A stretch of DNA of 64,000 nt from Flaccisagitta enflata (Eukaryota > Chaetognatha > Sagittoidea > Aphragmophora), in assembly GCA_965153355.1 (NCBI GenBank), contig OZ231128.1:12710001-12774000 (forward strand). The letters are read 5' to 3'. The notes beneath the pieces were generated by a model. That model ran no database searches. It saw only the letters and a program-made list of their open reading frames with translations, and had not been told where the DNA came from. Positions within the stretch are counted from its first letter, which is position 1. The number at the start of each line of letters is the position of its first letter. This document shows positions 10,999 to 20,905 of this stretch, in pieces. A program made the translations under genes and the position numbers.

Positions 10999-11283
10999 GC
11001 AACCAGAAAGTTCTTGGAACCAACCAGAGGTATCAAGGGGATGGTGTTTGGGCAAACAAAATTCTAGGTTGGACCCTTCCCCATCAACAAGAAGAAAACC
11101 TCAATTGAAGAAGCAATTTGAGAGGGACCCAAACTTGCTGGCAAAATTACACCAAAAATTAACCGATTTCAAAAATCAAAGACAACATCAGGTGAAAAAT
11201 ACTTTTTCTGTAAAACAGAAATATTCCTCTTCCTGCGTAAGGGTAATGGTGATGCTGGTGATGATAATGGTATTGATTCTGGT
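10999..11283 (+). pseudogene. Linker between the first two element frames, out of frame
   Basis: The +1 frame is open from about 10,960 (RSPWYEQPESSWNQPE) through LGKQNSRLDPSPSTRRK to QKYSSS. The frame then switches to an acidic stretch (GDAGDDNGIDSGVADDHD) that runs into the next open frame. Two compensating shifts, near 10,970 and near 11,235, would make the first two frames one protein. Separate proteins are also possible. Confidence 0.45.
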
Positions 11284-13158
11284 GTGGCTGATGATCATGA
11301 TTATGATGAATTGACTGATGATTATCCAAAAAAGAAAATCACTCATCCAATAAATCTTTCAAGGGGACAATCAAAGAAGGTTATGAAAAAAATCAAACAG
11401 TTTCTCAATCCTATGGTAAAGAGTCTGTCAAAAGATTCAAAAGATAAAGAGGATAAAATATCTCTGACTTACAATTCAAAGCGTGGGTGTCTCATACAAT
11501 TGGAAAAAAAAGATGGTAAAATTGAAACACTAGTGGATAACTTCACTAGTCAAAACAATGATGAAGTTAACTCAAGCTCGGGGAATCATAGAAGAAGAAA
11601 CAAAGAAAAATCTTCATTGTTTGGTGGAGGAAAAAGATCAAAGAGTGAAGAAGCAAGAAGGCAAAAAAGAAGACGTGAAGCAAGGGCGAAAAATCTATCT
11701 GAAGCAGAAAAACAGGAAATACTATCCAAGGCCAGAGGACGGATGAAAGATTATTATGAGAAAAACAAAGATCGAATTTTGTCAGATAAGCATGTACATT
11801 ATGATTTGAACAAAGATACAATTTTGACAAATAAACAGTCACATTATGATCAAAACAAAGATCAAATTTTGACAAACAGGCATTTGCATTATGATCAAAA
11901 AAAAGATCAAATTTTGATTAACAAGCAATTGCATTATGATCAGAACAAAGATAAAATTTTGACAGATAAGCAATTGCATTATGATCAGAACAAAGATAAA
12001 ATTTTGACAGATAGGCAATTGCATTATGATCAGAACAAAGATCAAATTTTGACAAACAAGCAGAGTCACTATAAAGAAAATCAAAATGATGTATTAACCA
12101 GAAAACGTTCTGCTTACAAAGAAAATAAAGCTAAACAATCAGTTACCAAAATGAAAAGATACAAAGGTGCAAAAGCGCATCAAAGAAATTTGAGATTAGC
12201 AAAAAATTTAAAGTTAACAGCAATGAGAATGCATGATGAGAGCTACAAAGTAAACAGACGGGCAATTGTCTCTCAGTATCAAAATTTTTATGATCTCATC
12301 AAGTATGGATCTGACTTCATCTGCACTGTCTGTCACCGAAGTCTGTTTGAAAATCAAGTGGTAAAAATGAATAAAAAATTGGATCCTGTAGTAAAAATTG
12401 GTGGTAAGCAATATAATTGCAGGACAAACAAATTGAGTTTTGATGGAAACGAGTATATCTGCAACACCTGCCATGCAAATTTAAAGAATTGTAAGATGCC
12501 TAAGTACGCAGTTATAAACGGTAATGAATTGCCTTATGTACCTCCTGAAGTAAAGTCATTGAATGAAGGAGAGGAGAGATGCGTCGCCCCACGTGTTCAG
12601 TTTATGAGATTGCAAAAACTGGGCTGCGATAGGCAGAGGGGCATAAAAAGTAATGTTGTTAATGTCCCTATAGATCTTGGAAAACTTAATTTGCAATTGC
12701 CATGCCCCAGACTTGATAATCAAGTCATGCAATTGCATTTTAAACGCAAGATGTCTTATGATCATGACTACCTGGCTCAGAACATTGACGTAAACAAGGT
12801 AAAACAAGCTCTGAGCATTCTGGTTGATTCTGAATTGTACAAAGAAGCTGGAGTAGAGATTGTTACCAACAATTTTGAAACACTCAATGAAATCAATGAG
12901 GCGAATCTGCAAGAAAGCATGAAAGGAATGGAGCTTGGTAAGGAGTCTTCATCAAGTAATCAAGGTGAAAATCTTGACATTCAAGTGGATGAAGATGATG
13001 ATGATGACGACGATGATTGGGATGAGTTGGGTGATGATTACCCAACAAACATAGGTAATGATGACACGATGATCATCAATGAAATAGATGAGCTGCAAGA
13101 CATGGTGTATGCCAGGAATGATTTGTCAGTGGCTCCTGGTGAAGGGGAAACACCTTAG
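11284..13158 (+). CDS. DUF6570-like N-terminal region of the Helentron Rep protein
   Basis: 624 codons. The start is uncertain: the open frame begins without an ATG and is open further upstream. Residues ~90-150 are highly basic (KRSKSEEARRQKRRREARAK). Residues ~160-265 are a tandem repeat of LHYDQNKDQILTNKQ. Residues ~340-450 match the cysteine-rich DUF6570 type found at the front of Helitron proteins (ICTVCHRSLF, YICNTCHANLKNCKMPKYAV, PEVKSLNEGEE). An acidic tract (DEDDDDDDDDW) precedes LSVAPGEGETP, where TAG cuts in. The text continues in frame after the stop (PMTLDEHCEDLAYPTLNAG), which shows that this and the Rep region were once one reading frame. Confidence 0.75.
   Translation: MADDHDYDELTDDYPKKKITHPINLSRGQSKKVMKKIKQFLNPMVKSLSKDSKDKEDKISLTYNSKRGCLIQLEKKDGKIETLVDNFTSQNNDEVNSSSGNHRRRNKEKSSLFGGGKRSKSEEARRQKRRREARAKNLSEAEKQEILSKARGRMKDYYEKNKDRILSDKHVHYDLNKDTILTNKQSHYDQNKDQILTNRHLHYDQKKDQILINKQLHYDQNKDKILTDKQLHYDQNKDKILTDRQLHYDQNKDQILTNKQSHYKENQNDVLTRKRSAYKENKAKQSVTKMKRYKGAKAHQRNLRLAKNLKLTAMRMHDESYKVNRRAIVSQYQNFYDLIKYGSDFICTVCHRSLFENQVVKMNKKLDPVVKIGGKQYNCRTNKLSFDGNEYICNTCHANLKNCKMPKYAVINGNELPYVPPEVKSLNEGEERCVAPRVQFMRLQKLGCDRQRGIKSNVVNVPIDLGKLNLQLPCPRLDNQVMQLHFKRKMSYDHDYLAQNIDVNKVKQALSILVDSELYKEAGVEIVTNNFETLNEINEANLQESMKGMELGKESSSSNQGENLDIQVDEDDDDDDDDWDELGDDYPTNIGNDDTMIINEIDELQDMVYARNDLSVAPGEGETP
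11764..12072 (+). repeat. 54-bp coding tandem repeat in the element protein
   Basis: About six copies of an 18-codon unit (LHYDQNKDKILTDKQ-type) lie in frame within the DUF6570-bearing protein, each preserving Tyr, Asn-Lys-Asp and Ile-Leu-Thr. Copies differ at single bases only, so the array expanded recently compared with the rest of the decayed element. Confidence 0.85.
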
Positions 13159-13728
13159 CCCATGACACTTGATGAGCACTGTGAGGATTTGGCTTACCCA
13201 ACTCTCAACGCCGGAGTGAAGCCCAAAGAACACATTGTTGCCATGTCGTTCAAGGATAAATGTAAACTTCAGCTCATGCATGAAGACAACAGATATAGAA
13301 CGCATCCAACATATCCGTTTTCCATTTTTTGAAAGGCGGAAACGATTCTCCACAAAAATAATATAAATATCAACATGAAGAAAGGAAAAAAAGTGGACGG
13401 AGCTTCCGTAACTGCCAAAGATTCGATGTAGTCCCGCTTACTGGCAAAAGGTCAAGGGGGAGTTGTTTGCCATGGTGCGTCAACTCGGGATGCCGACATG
13501 GTTTCTGACTTTCACTGCGTGTGAAACTTGGTGGCCCGAGTTGATTCGGTCTTTGCAAAGAGATAAAGATGGCAAAATACTATCTGAAGAAGAAGTCTAC
13601 GACATGAGTTGGGAAAAAAAGTGGAGTTGATAAGAGGAAATGCTGTTCTATGTGCGCGTCATTTCAATCATCGCTTCGAAGCATTCCTGAAGACAGTTTA
13701 GAAAGAAAAACTGCATTATGAAGCCAAT
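13159..13728 (+). pseudogene. Broken front half of the HUH Rep domain
   Basis: Three overlapping pieces of the Helitron-like N-terminal domain can be read in different frames: DEHCEDLAYPTLNAGVKPKE (13159-13330), SPAYWQKVKGELFAMVRQLG with PTWFLTFTACETWWPELIRS (about 13430-13620), and ARHFNHRFEAFLKTV (about 13620-13700). They are separated by a stop or shift near 13330-13430, by a shift in the seven-A run at 13614-13620, and by TAG at 13699-13701. After that the frame continues into the next entry. Confidence 0.7.
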
Positions 13729-15351
13729 TTGGATGATTACTTTTTCCGCATCGAATTCCAGCAACGTGGCTCTCCACATGTTCACATGATCATGTGGAAG
13801 CACGATGCTCCAAAGTATGGAATTCAAAGCAATGAAGAAATATCTGAATACATTGACAATTATGTCAATTGCTCCATCTCTTCTGAAGATAGAGAAAATG
13901 TTCCGTTTCATCTGCGTTGCCAAATTCACAAGCACACGGAATGCTGTAAAAAGAAAGGGAGAAAGAAATGCAGGTTTAGATTTCCACGACATCCCATGGA
14001 TAAAACCAGGATCATAGAACATCTTGATTGGACTGTCTATATCAAGAAAAGATTCCCTGATGTTGATGAGGATGTTCAAGAACGTCTCAAAATGCAATTC
14101 ATTCAGGAGAACAAAGATCTTACAGCTCGTATAAAGAAATTTCTTGATGAGATGGATCTGAATGATCCCAAATTTTTCACCATGACTTTTCAAGAATACC
14201 TCACTGCTTTAGAAATGGACCTAGAGCAATACTATATTGCGATTGCTTCTACCTTGAAAAGAGCAGAGGTATTTATGAAAAGGGATGTAAAAGATGTGAG
14301 GGTGAACAATTACAACGATGATCTTTTAAAAGCCTGGATGGGGAATATGGATATCCAATACATATTGGATCCATATTCCGTTTGTATGTATGTCATCAAT
14401 TACATTGGAAAGTCATACCGAGGAATGAGTCGACTCTTACGACAGGTTGTGGCTGATTGTAAGAAGAAAAACTCTTCTCTCAAAACAAAAATGACTCGAA
14501 TTTGCAAAGAATTTCAGGGTGCCAGCGAGGTATCTGCTCAAGAAGTGGCGTATGACCTTTGTCAAATGCATAAAACTCAATCCACTAGGACAAAGGTTTT
14601 TATAAACACTTATCCCAAAAATGAACGGGTCAAAATGCTAAAAGGTAAAGATCAATTGAAACACATGAAAGATAATGATGAAGACATTTTCATTGAAAAT
14701 TTACATGGTAGATATAGCAAAAGATCTGTAGATGATGAAAAATTGTGCTTGGTGGACTATGCTTTAGGCGTATCTGGTAAGAAAAGAATTCTTCAATATC
14801 ATCAATATTCTCCAGAGATGGATATGGAGAATTATGCAAGAGTTCTTTTGATGTTATTTGTTCCATGGCGAAACGAAGATAAGCTTTATGGTGATTTTGA
14901 TACCTACACAGATCATTATCTATCTTTGAAAGAGTACTTGGAGGGCAAGAAGTCTGAGTTACATAAGATTGACGAACAGACCTTGGAAACATTATCAAAA
15001 GACCCTGAAATTGATGACTTTCAAGATAACATTGTACCATCGTTAGACAATGATGAAAGTGCTGCCGCAATGGTCAATGAGTTGCAAAATGATGGAGTCA
15101 TTGATAAGGAACATGTTGACCTTGATTTGATCCATGAACTAGGCGAAGATTACTTAAGAAATGAAGATGTAAAAATTAAGAAATGTACTTCCATTGCGGA
15201 AGAACAGAATGCTGTTTACAGAAGTTTAAACAGAAGACAGAAAGAAATTTTCTATGACATTATCAGAAGAGTGCAGTTGAGTATTCCTATTCGGATCATG
15301 ATAATGGGTCCGGCGGGGGAACTGGCAAATCAAGATTGTTACAAGCCATAA
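13729..15351 (+). CDS. Helentron Rep (HUH/Y2) and start of PIF1-like helicase
   Basis: 540 codons; the apparent start is only the first codon kept after TAG 13699. The HUH motif is in RGSPHVHMIMW (His17, His19). The catalytic tyrosine pair is YVINY (Tyr221, Tyr225). These are the residues that cut one strand and hold the DNA end in rolling-circle transposition. The C-terminal part opens the helicase: LNRRQKEIFYDII then IRIMIMGPAG. At that point, in the Walker A loop, a G run (15315-15319) is one base short and the frame runs into ELANQDCYKP and a stop. The remaining Walker A residues (TGKS) are in the next frame. Confidence 0.8.
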   Translation: MDDYFFRIEFQQRGSPHVHMIMWKHDAPKYGIQSNEEISEYIDNYVNCSISSEDRENVPFHLRCQIHKHTECCKKKGRKKCRFRFPRHPMDKTRIIEHLDWTVYIKKRFPDVDEDVQERLKMQFIQENKDLTARIKKFLDEMDLNDPKFFTMTFQEYLTALEMDLEQYYIAIASTLKRAEVFMKRDVKDVRVNNYNDDLLKAWMGNMDIQYILDPYSVCMYVINYIGKSYRGMSRLLRQVVADCKKKNSSLKTKMTRICKEFQGASEVSAQEVAYDLCQMHKTQSTRTKVFINTYPKNERVKMLKGKDQLKHMKDNDEDIFIENLHGRYSKRSVDDEKLCLVDYALGVSGKKRILQYHQYSPEMDMENYARVLLMLFVPWRNEDKLYGDFDTYTDHYLSLKEYLEGKKSELHKIDEQTLETLSKDPEIDDFQDNIVPSLDNDESAAAMVNELQNDGVIDKEHVDLDLIHELGEDYLRNEDVKIKKCTSIAEEQNAVYRSLNRRQKEIFYDIIRRVQLSIPIRIMIMGPAGELANQDCYKP

Positions 15352-16334
15352 ATATGTGGGTTGACAATTTTTACTCAAATTTGAGGAGTAATGACCCAAA
15401 CTCTGCCTATTCCATAATATGCGCGATTACCGGAAATGCTGCTTTCAACTCGGGCGGTTTGACATTCCACAGCGCTTTAGGCATGAAAATTAACCAAAAT
15501 CTTTCTGATGATTCTGTTTTTGGCCTGATTAGTGACAAACGATTGCAGCAGTTGATTGATGCTTTTGCCAACATCAAATTTTTGTGTGCGGATGAATTTA
15601 CATACATAGGGGCCCACATGAATACTAAAATCAATAAACACTTGAAAACAATAAAGCAGACTACAAGTGATTATGGGGGACTTGACGCGGTTTTCTTTGG
15701 AGATCCTCGTCAACTGGGCCCTATGTTCGATGACTGGATCTTTGAACCTGACAAGAAACATCCTTGTGGACCTATTGTAGGGGACTTTTTGTTTAAAAGC
15801 TTTCAAAGTTTTACTTTGAGTGAGATCATGAGACAAGATGATTTGGCTTACATTCAGGCACTAAACGATCTTTCTGATCCATCCTCCTCCATGAAAGCTG
15901 AGAGTGTGAAACTCTTTAAATCCAGGGAAATTAAAGAGCAAGCCATTAACATTTTACCTAATTGCAGGGTTGATTATTTTCAAGAAAACAAAGATGTGGA
16001 TCAACACAATCTTGAAACACTTGACAAATTAGAAACTGCTAAACATGATGTTGATGCAATAGTTACGCTGTTAGGTGATGCGACAAAAGATGTGAAACAG
16101 ACTCTTCTGACTAAGATCAAGACTGATAATAATCCAAAAGCAACAATGGGTTTGCTTTTGCATCTATCGTTAAAGATTGGGGGCAGATACTTTATCCCCA
16201 CCAACATTTGCATCAACGATGGTCTTGTCAATGGAGCTATTGGTACTCTTATGGACATTGACTTCAGCTCTAAAAATTGTCCTTTGACATTGTGGGTTAA
16301 ATTTGACAATGAGAAAGTAGGTGTCGTCCTTTGA
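15336..16334 (+). CDS. PIF1-like helicase, middle part, of the Helentron
   Basis: 332 codons continuing the helicase after the Walker A shift. SRLLQAINMWVDN follows directly on the P-loop. Motif Ib-like FHSALGM, Walker B FLCADEFT and motif III FFGDPRQLGPM are present, followed by SEIMRQDD and YFIPTNICINDGLVNGAIG as in Helitron helicases. The frame is lost where a perfect 47-bp tandem duplication begins its second copy (16326). Family role: unwinding of the element strand during transposition. Confidence 0.8.
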   Translation: MLQAINMWVDNFYSNLRSNDPNSAYSIICAITGNAAFNSGGLTFHSALGMKINQNLSDDSVFGLISDKRLQQLIDAFANIKFLCADEFTYIGAHMNTKINKHLKTIKQTTSDYGGLDAVFFGDPRQLGPMFDDWIFEPDKKHPCGPIVGDFLFKSFQSFTLSEIMRQDDLAYIQALNDLSDPSSSMKAESVKLFKSREIKEQAINILPNCRVDYFQENKDVDQHNLETLDKLETAKHDVDAIVTLLGDATKDVKQTLLTKIKTDNNPKATMGLLLHLSLKIGGRYFIPTNICINDGLVNGAIGTLMDIDFSSKNCPLTLWVKFDNEKVGVVL

Positions 16335-16372
16335 CATTGTGGGTTAAATTTGACAATGAGAAAGTAGGTGTC
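16279..16372 (+). repeat. Perfect 47-bp tandem duplication
   Basis: 16279-16325 and 16326-16372 are identical. The length is not a multiple of three, so it shifts the helicase frame. Perfect identity means a young event, or an assembly artefact. Confidence 0.95.
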
Positions 16373-18487
16373 GATGCTAGATCAAGAATTAGAAATAGCA
16401 GTAAATATGCAAAGAGATGCAATGATGGTTGGACGCCCATTACCAAAATAACCAAGCAATTTCCAACATCTCGAATTAAAATATTTGGAATTATAAAGCA
16501 GTTCCCGTTAAGTTATGGGTATGCCTTCACCATCGCCAAATGTCAAGGAAACAATAACATTGGCATACATACAGTGGTACATCTAGATAAAAAAGCATTG
16601 TCAAGAAGGGAACAATATGTGGCATTCTCAAGGAGCGATAAATTAGAGAATCTACATATTGTTGGCACTTTTACTGACCCTTTCTTCAAAGAAGCTGAAC
16701 GCAGAAAGAAGAAGTTTCCATTGCTGATCACAGAGGACAAAGTTTGTAATGCGTTTAAGGAACTTGAAAAGAAAGAGGTCGATTTGGTGTGGAAACCAGT
16801 GTACAAGTTCCCCAAAGCAGCATTGAAATTAGTGTTTCATAATGTAAATAGCTTTTTGCCTCATCTGGAAGACATCAAAATGGATTTCAGCACAATGGCA
16901 GCAGATGTCTGTTTTTTCTTGGACAGTCGGTTAAAGTCTTTGGTTAATCTATCCATTGATGGTTTTATTCTGAAAGATCAGATCTCTATGGATACCCATT
17001 TACGGATCCCTGGAGGAATTGTGATTATGGCTAAGCCGGATGTTGATATAGAGGTTCTTCATAAAATACATGAGAAAAATGATGGATACCATGGAACTGC
17101 TCTAACTTGCAAGATAGATGATACGATAATTGTTGCTTTGTATTTCAGTCCAAAGTGCCCTTTAAGCTTTGTACACACTTGTGTGAACAAAGCTTTGAAC
17201 AGATGTAATGAGTTTCCAAGAATATTGATAGGCGGTGACTTCAACCACAAGGATGACATAGCATGTTTGTTGGAAAAAGGGTTTAACAATTGTATAACTC
17301 TACCAACGACTAAATGGATGACGCGTATTGACCATTTGTATACCAATTTTAATGATGATCTGTTGCATTGGGTTAATACTTCTTATTTTTCTGACCATCA
17401 TAGTATTATCGCTGTCTTGAATTTGGATGATGACTCTCTCATGATGGACATTGGAGAAAAGCCTCAAATCAAAGAACATCTTGACCATGTAAAAGCCCAT
17501 AATGAAAGTAAGTTGTCTGAAAAATGCGATTGTCAACCCATTGATGGTCCTTTTAGCATTGAGACTGATACAGAGACCATACAAACTAATTCCTGCATTT
17601 CTTTAGCAAACTCCTTTCAGGGCTTACAAAACCAACACAATACTTGTTGGTTGAATTCTATCTTTCAGGTGTTATGGGCAATTTTTTCAATTGACAAGAA
17701 GTTTACAGGGACTAAAAATACTGATAGTTGTAGTGCTATATTCAATTGGATATTGAGTAAGGGCAATGTACATTCTGAAAAACTTGATTTATACACTGAG
17801 CAAATATTTGATGTCTCTATTAAACAAGCCTTCTTGATGTCAATTGGGAAATTTGAAGAGTGGCGACTGAAGAGTCAAGAAGATGCTGTCGAAGCGTTTC
17901 AAGAGTTTCTCAATCATTGTGACAGTTTGTCACCTTTAGGTCATTTTCAGATTGAAACCTATCATTGTCCTAATTGTGAATCTAACCAAACTGTCAGATT
18001 GAGAGAAACAATTCTGTCAGTTTTGTTTCATCAAAAACTCATTAAACAAGGCAAATTTGATTTAAAGGAGGCTTTGTTGAACCTTTTCAATCAGTTTGAA
18101 AATTCAGAAAAAGTTTGCAATAATGTTGAATGTAAATTTCAGTGTCAAAGAAAATTAGTGATAGATGGGAAACCAAGATTTCTTATGGTGAATTTGAATC
18201 GAGCAGGACCAAACAACACAAAAGTCAATACTGCCTGTATTGTTCCCCAAAATTTAGTGATCAATACTTCAGAAGGACCAACTGATTTTGAACTAATTTC
18301 TGTAATCAAACATATTGGACCAAATGCAAATGCAGGGCATTATGTATGTTGCAGAAAATCAGGGGAAGAGTGGTTTGAAATTAATGATGCAACCATTACC
18401 TCAACTAGTGTTCTGGCATTGGAGAAAGCAAATCTCTTCATTTACAAACAGCAAGTATCACATGAACATCTAGACGCCCAACAGTGA
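16331..18487 (+). CDS. Helicase C-terminus fused to EEP nuclease and USP-type protease
   Basis: 718 codons. Residues 1-140 finish the helicase: motif V in SYGYAFTIAKCQGNNN and motif VI in REQYVAFSRSDKL. Residues ~158-365 form an EEP nuclease: FHNVNS (Asn171), GGDFNH (302-305), RIDHLYTN and the terminal SDHH (354-357); the usual glutamate position reads FLDSRL. Residues ~428-710 resemble a C19 ubiquitin-specific protease: GLQNQHNTCWLNS with Cys439, a CPNC pair, and GHYVCC with His670 followed by WFEINDATI. All catalytic positions I can place in the USP part look intact. A Rep-helicase-EEP order is typical of Helentrons. I do not know of the USP addition as standard. Confidence 0.8.
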   Translation: MTLWVKFDNEKVGVDARSRIRNSSKYAKRCNDGWTPITKITKQFPTSRIKIFGIIKQFPLSYGYAFTIAKCQGNNNIGIHTVVHLDKKALSRREQYVAFSRSDKLENLHIVGTFTDPFFKEAERRKKKFPLLITEDKVCNAFKELEKKEVDLVWKPVYKFPKAALKLVFHNVNSFLPHLEDIKMDFSTMAADVCFFLDSRLKSLVNLSIDGFILKDQISMDTHLRIPGGIVIMAKPDVDIEVLHKIHEKNDGYHGTALTCKIDDTIIVALYFSPKCPLSFVHTCVNKALNRCNEFPRILIGGDFNHKDDIACLLEKGFNNCITLPTTKWMTRIDHLYTNFNDDLLHWVNTSYFSDHHSIIAVLNLDDDSLMMDIGEKPQIKEHLDHVKAHNESKLSEKCDCQPIDGPFSIETDTETIQTNSCISLANSFQGLQNQHNTCWLNSIFQVLWAIFSIDKKFTGTKNTDSCSAIFNWILSKGNVHSEKLDLYTEQIFDVSIKQAFLMSIGKFEEWRLKSQEDAVEAFQEFLNHCDSLSPLGHFQIETYHCPNCESNQTVRLRETILSVLFHQKLIKQGKFDLKEALLNLFNQFENSEKVCNNVECKFQCQRKLVIDGKPRFLMVNLNRAGPNNTKVNTACIVPQNLVINTSEGPTDFELISVIKHIGPNANAGHYVCCRKSGEEWFEINDATITSTSVLALEKANLFIYKQQVSHEHLDAQQ

Positions 18488-18540
18488 AAGAAGGTATGAA
18501 GCTGGAGAAAGAACGATTCAACAATTCATTCTGAAAAAGC

Positions 18541-18577
18541 ATAGGTCATCGGCCCCATTCGGGGCCGCTGCCCAACA
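18541..18577 (+). repeat. 3' terminal hairpin of the Helentron (B-repeat 3' module)
   Basis: GCATAGGTCATCGGCCCC, a 4-base loop, then GGGGCCGCTGCCC, 54 bp after the last stop codon. The same hairpin closes the minisatellite elements ending at 23085 and 53593, and, reversed, those near 30166, 41808 and 62988. Confidence 0.75.
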
Positions 18578-18617
18578 ATTCATTGTTGAATAAATGAAAT
18601 AGTTATCTTTGGATAAC

Positions 18618-19176
18618 TACAGGGTGTTTCACATCAAATGTTATATAAGAAAACAATGTCATTTTACTTCTGAGAATGAGGAAACAATTCTGTAAAAAGA
18701 TTCATAAAGCTCTTAAACGCCGATTTTTCATGTAAAAATTTCATTTATTTAAGTTGAGTAATTTAGCCACAATAAGTTAATATAGATTTTAGATAAAATG
18801 AATATTGACTGTCAATGTTTACTTCATCCTGGAAGTTTTTCTTCAAATCATTCTCACGTCCAATTGGTTTGAGCCAGATTGGTCTCAAATAAAAGATATT
18901 CTAATTTTCTTTCATTTGAGTCCAATCTGGCAAACCGTTTAGACGTGAGAATGATTTAAAGAAAAGCTTCCAGGATGAAAAACACATTGACTGTAAATAT
19001 TCATTTTACTTCAAATCTATATTGTGGCCAAACTACTCAACTTAAACCAATGAAATTTTTACATGAAAAATCGGATTTTAAGAGCTCAATGAATCTATTT
19101 TCAGAATAGTTTTTTATTTTTAGAAGCAGAACAACATTGTTTGCTTATATATCATTTGATGTGAAACACCCTGTAC
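18618..19176. mobile_element. Foldback MITE, TA-flanked
   Basis: Ends are TACAGGGTGTTTCACATCAA and its inverse (TTGATGTGAAACACCCTGTA). Almost the whole 559 bp folds on itself with a centre near 18900. A TA at each edge fits a Tc1/mariner-like target. It lies just outside the Helentron 3' hairpin. The interior resembles the element at 40222-40821. Confidence 0.8.
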
Positions 19177-19184
19177 AGTGGTTA

Positions 19185-19690
19185 AGGGGTAACTTTCTAG
19201 TAACCCAATCAGGTGAATATCCATAATCTGTTTGTTTGTGTACTTCAAGCTGTTTGACCTTTTAGGGAAAACCAAAGCCACAGGGAACCAAGGGCAACCC
19301 AAGGGGCGGGGGTTACCCTAACAGGTGAATGTACACTATTTTGTCTGTTTATGTACTTCTGAATGCTTGTCCAAAAGTAAAGTGGTTGAGGGGACAACTT
19401 TCGAGTTACCCAATCAGGTGAATGTCCATTTTGCAACTGATGGCCTTCCGTAACGAATGGCTAACTCGAGAGTCACGCCCTTTCTTAGCTGAGGAAGGTA
19501 GGAGGAAATGTCTTAGTATTTTTACTCATTTTAGATTGTTGAGTATGTTCAGATATTTCTTACCCTTTAGAAAATTGGGTGAGATACATCTAGATGCATT
19601 CAGTACTCTAGAAAAGGTAACAATGTCAATGCATTTTTTCCTATCTTCCATGGATAGAAAAGGGCGTGGAGTTACCTGACCAGCTGAATG
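19185..19690. repeat. Imperfect tandem repeats with 'ACCCAATCAGGTGAATGTCC'
   Basis: Four loosely spaced copies of GTTACCC-(A/T)A-CAGGTGAATGTCC preceded by AGTGGTTAAGGGG-like text, about 120-260 bp apart. No coding potential. Confidence 0.6.
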
Positions 19691-19699
19691 TCCATCAAG

Positions 19700-20900
19700 T
19701 CACGAAGAAAACCCACTAATGGTTCCTGAAATTGTTCTTGCATAAATGACTTCTGTACATGACTCAGACGCCACGAAGAGAAGAGATGAAATCCATTCAT
19801 TCATTCAATCATTCATCATTTCATTTACAGATTTGTTTTTTTAGGCAGACTAGCTTTAAACATCTAGATACCTTGAATACACGCCTAAAGTGGTTTCAAG
19901 ATTAATGCAAGGTAGGTAAGTGGAACTCCAACAGTCTCCGCCTTAATGAATGGACCTTAAAGCTTGACTAGTTAATCAGTTTCTTTATGAATAAGTCTTG
20001 CAGTAAACTAATTGTTTTTTTTTTCAACTTTAAAGTTAGAAATTCTTGCTAGTTTAGAAATTTCATCAATCCTTTAGTCAGTTTAACATCTAAAAAGTTA
20101 CCAGTTGAGAGACGTTTAAAGACAGTAGAAAAACAGCAGTCAATAGTAAAGTAATATTTAAAGACAGTAGAAAACTTGTCCAATCATTAAGGTTGCCTCC
20201 ACGTGGAGAGTTCTGGCGCGGAGGAAGGACGTACCAATGTGTCCCTCCTTCCTCTTACCAAAGAGACTCTTTCAGATACATTCAAATCAAACATTAAGAT
20301 CATCAAGAACAGAACAGGAAACAGACATTGGACATGGGCTCAAGAGGTGTTTGGCGATGTGTTGGACATTAAAAGTATGGAAGAGGACGTCAAACCATTG
20401 GCAGTTTCAGGTGGTTGGCAATAATTTCTATTGTGATAGTAAGAGTGTGGCTGGTTTTGAATGATGATGACAATGAAACTGACAAGGGTTAACTTTGCTT
20501 TAGGAGATAATATGTTTCTGTTCTATCCTTGAGCTACTCTTATTTCTGAATAATCAGGAGAAATGTTTTGGTGAAAAGAGTGCGAACAGCTTGGAGAAAA
20601 AAACAAGGGAAGGAGAAAAGATATGGAACTGGCCTCTTGATTGGAATGTCGGCTTTAAGGTTTGGATTCAGTTGTTGTATTGTAGTGGTTTGCAGGTGAA
20701 TCTTAACCAGAAAGTTGAAAATTGAGTTGGACTGAACTTATAGTCAGTAAATATTGCATTCAACAGGAATGGGAACATTGCACTTTTTAGATGGATAGTG
20801 AGGAAACTTGGTATTGGAAGCATGGAGAAAGAGTGCAGATCATCTTCAGATAAATCCAATGGTGACACAAAGACAATGAACTGGACAAAGCTGGTTAAAG
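19700..20900. other. No gene seen
   Basis: Mostly AT-rich with a CATTCATT stretch near 19795 and a duplicated AAAGACAGTAGAAAA motif near 20119/20158. The short open frames at 20.2-20.4 kb have no recognisable family. Confidence 0.4.
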
Positions 20901-20905
20901 GGGAA

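Noticed and set aside
13648-14193. Minus-strand 181-codon frame
   Set aside because: Shadow of the Rep coding region, whose plus-strand frame carries the HUH and Y2 motifs.
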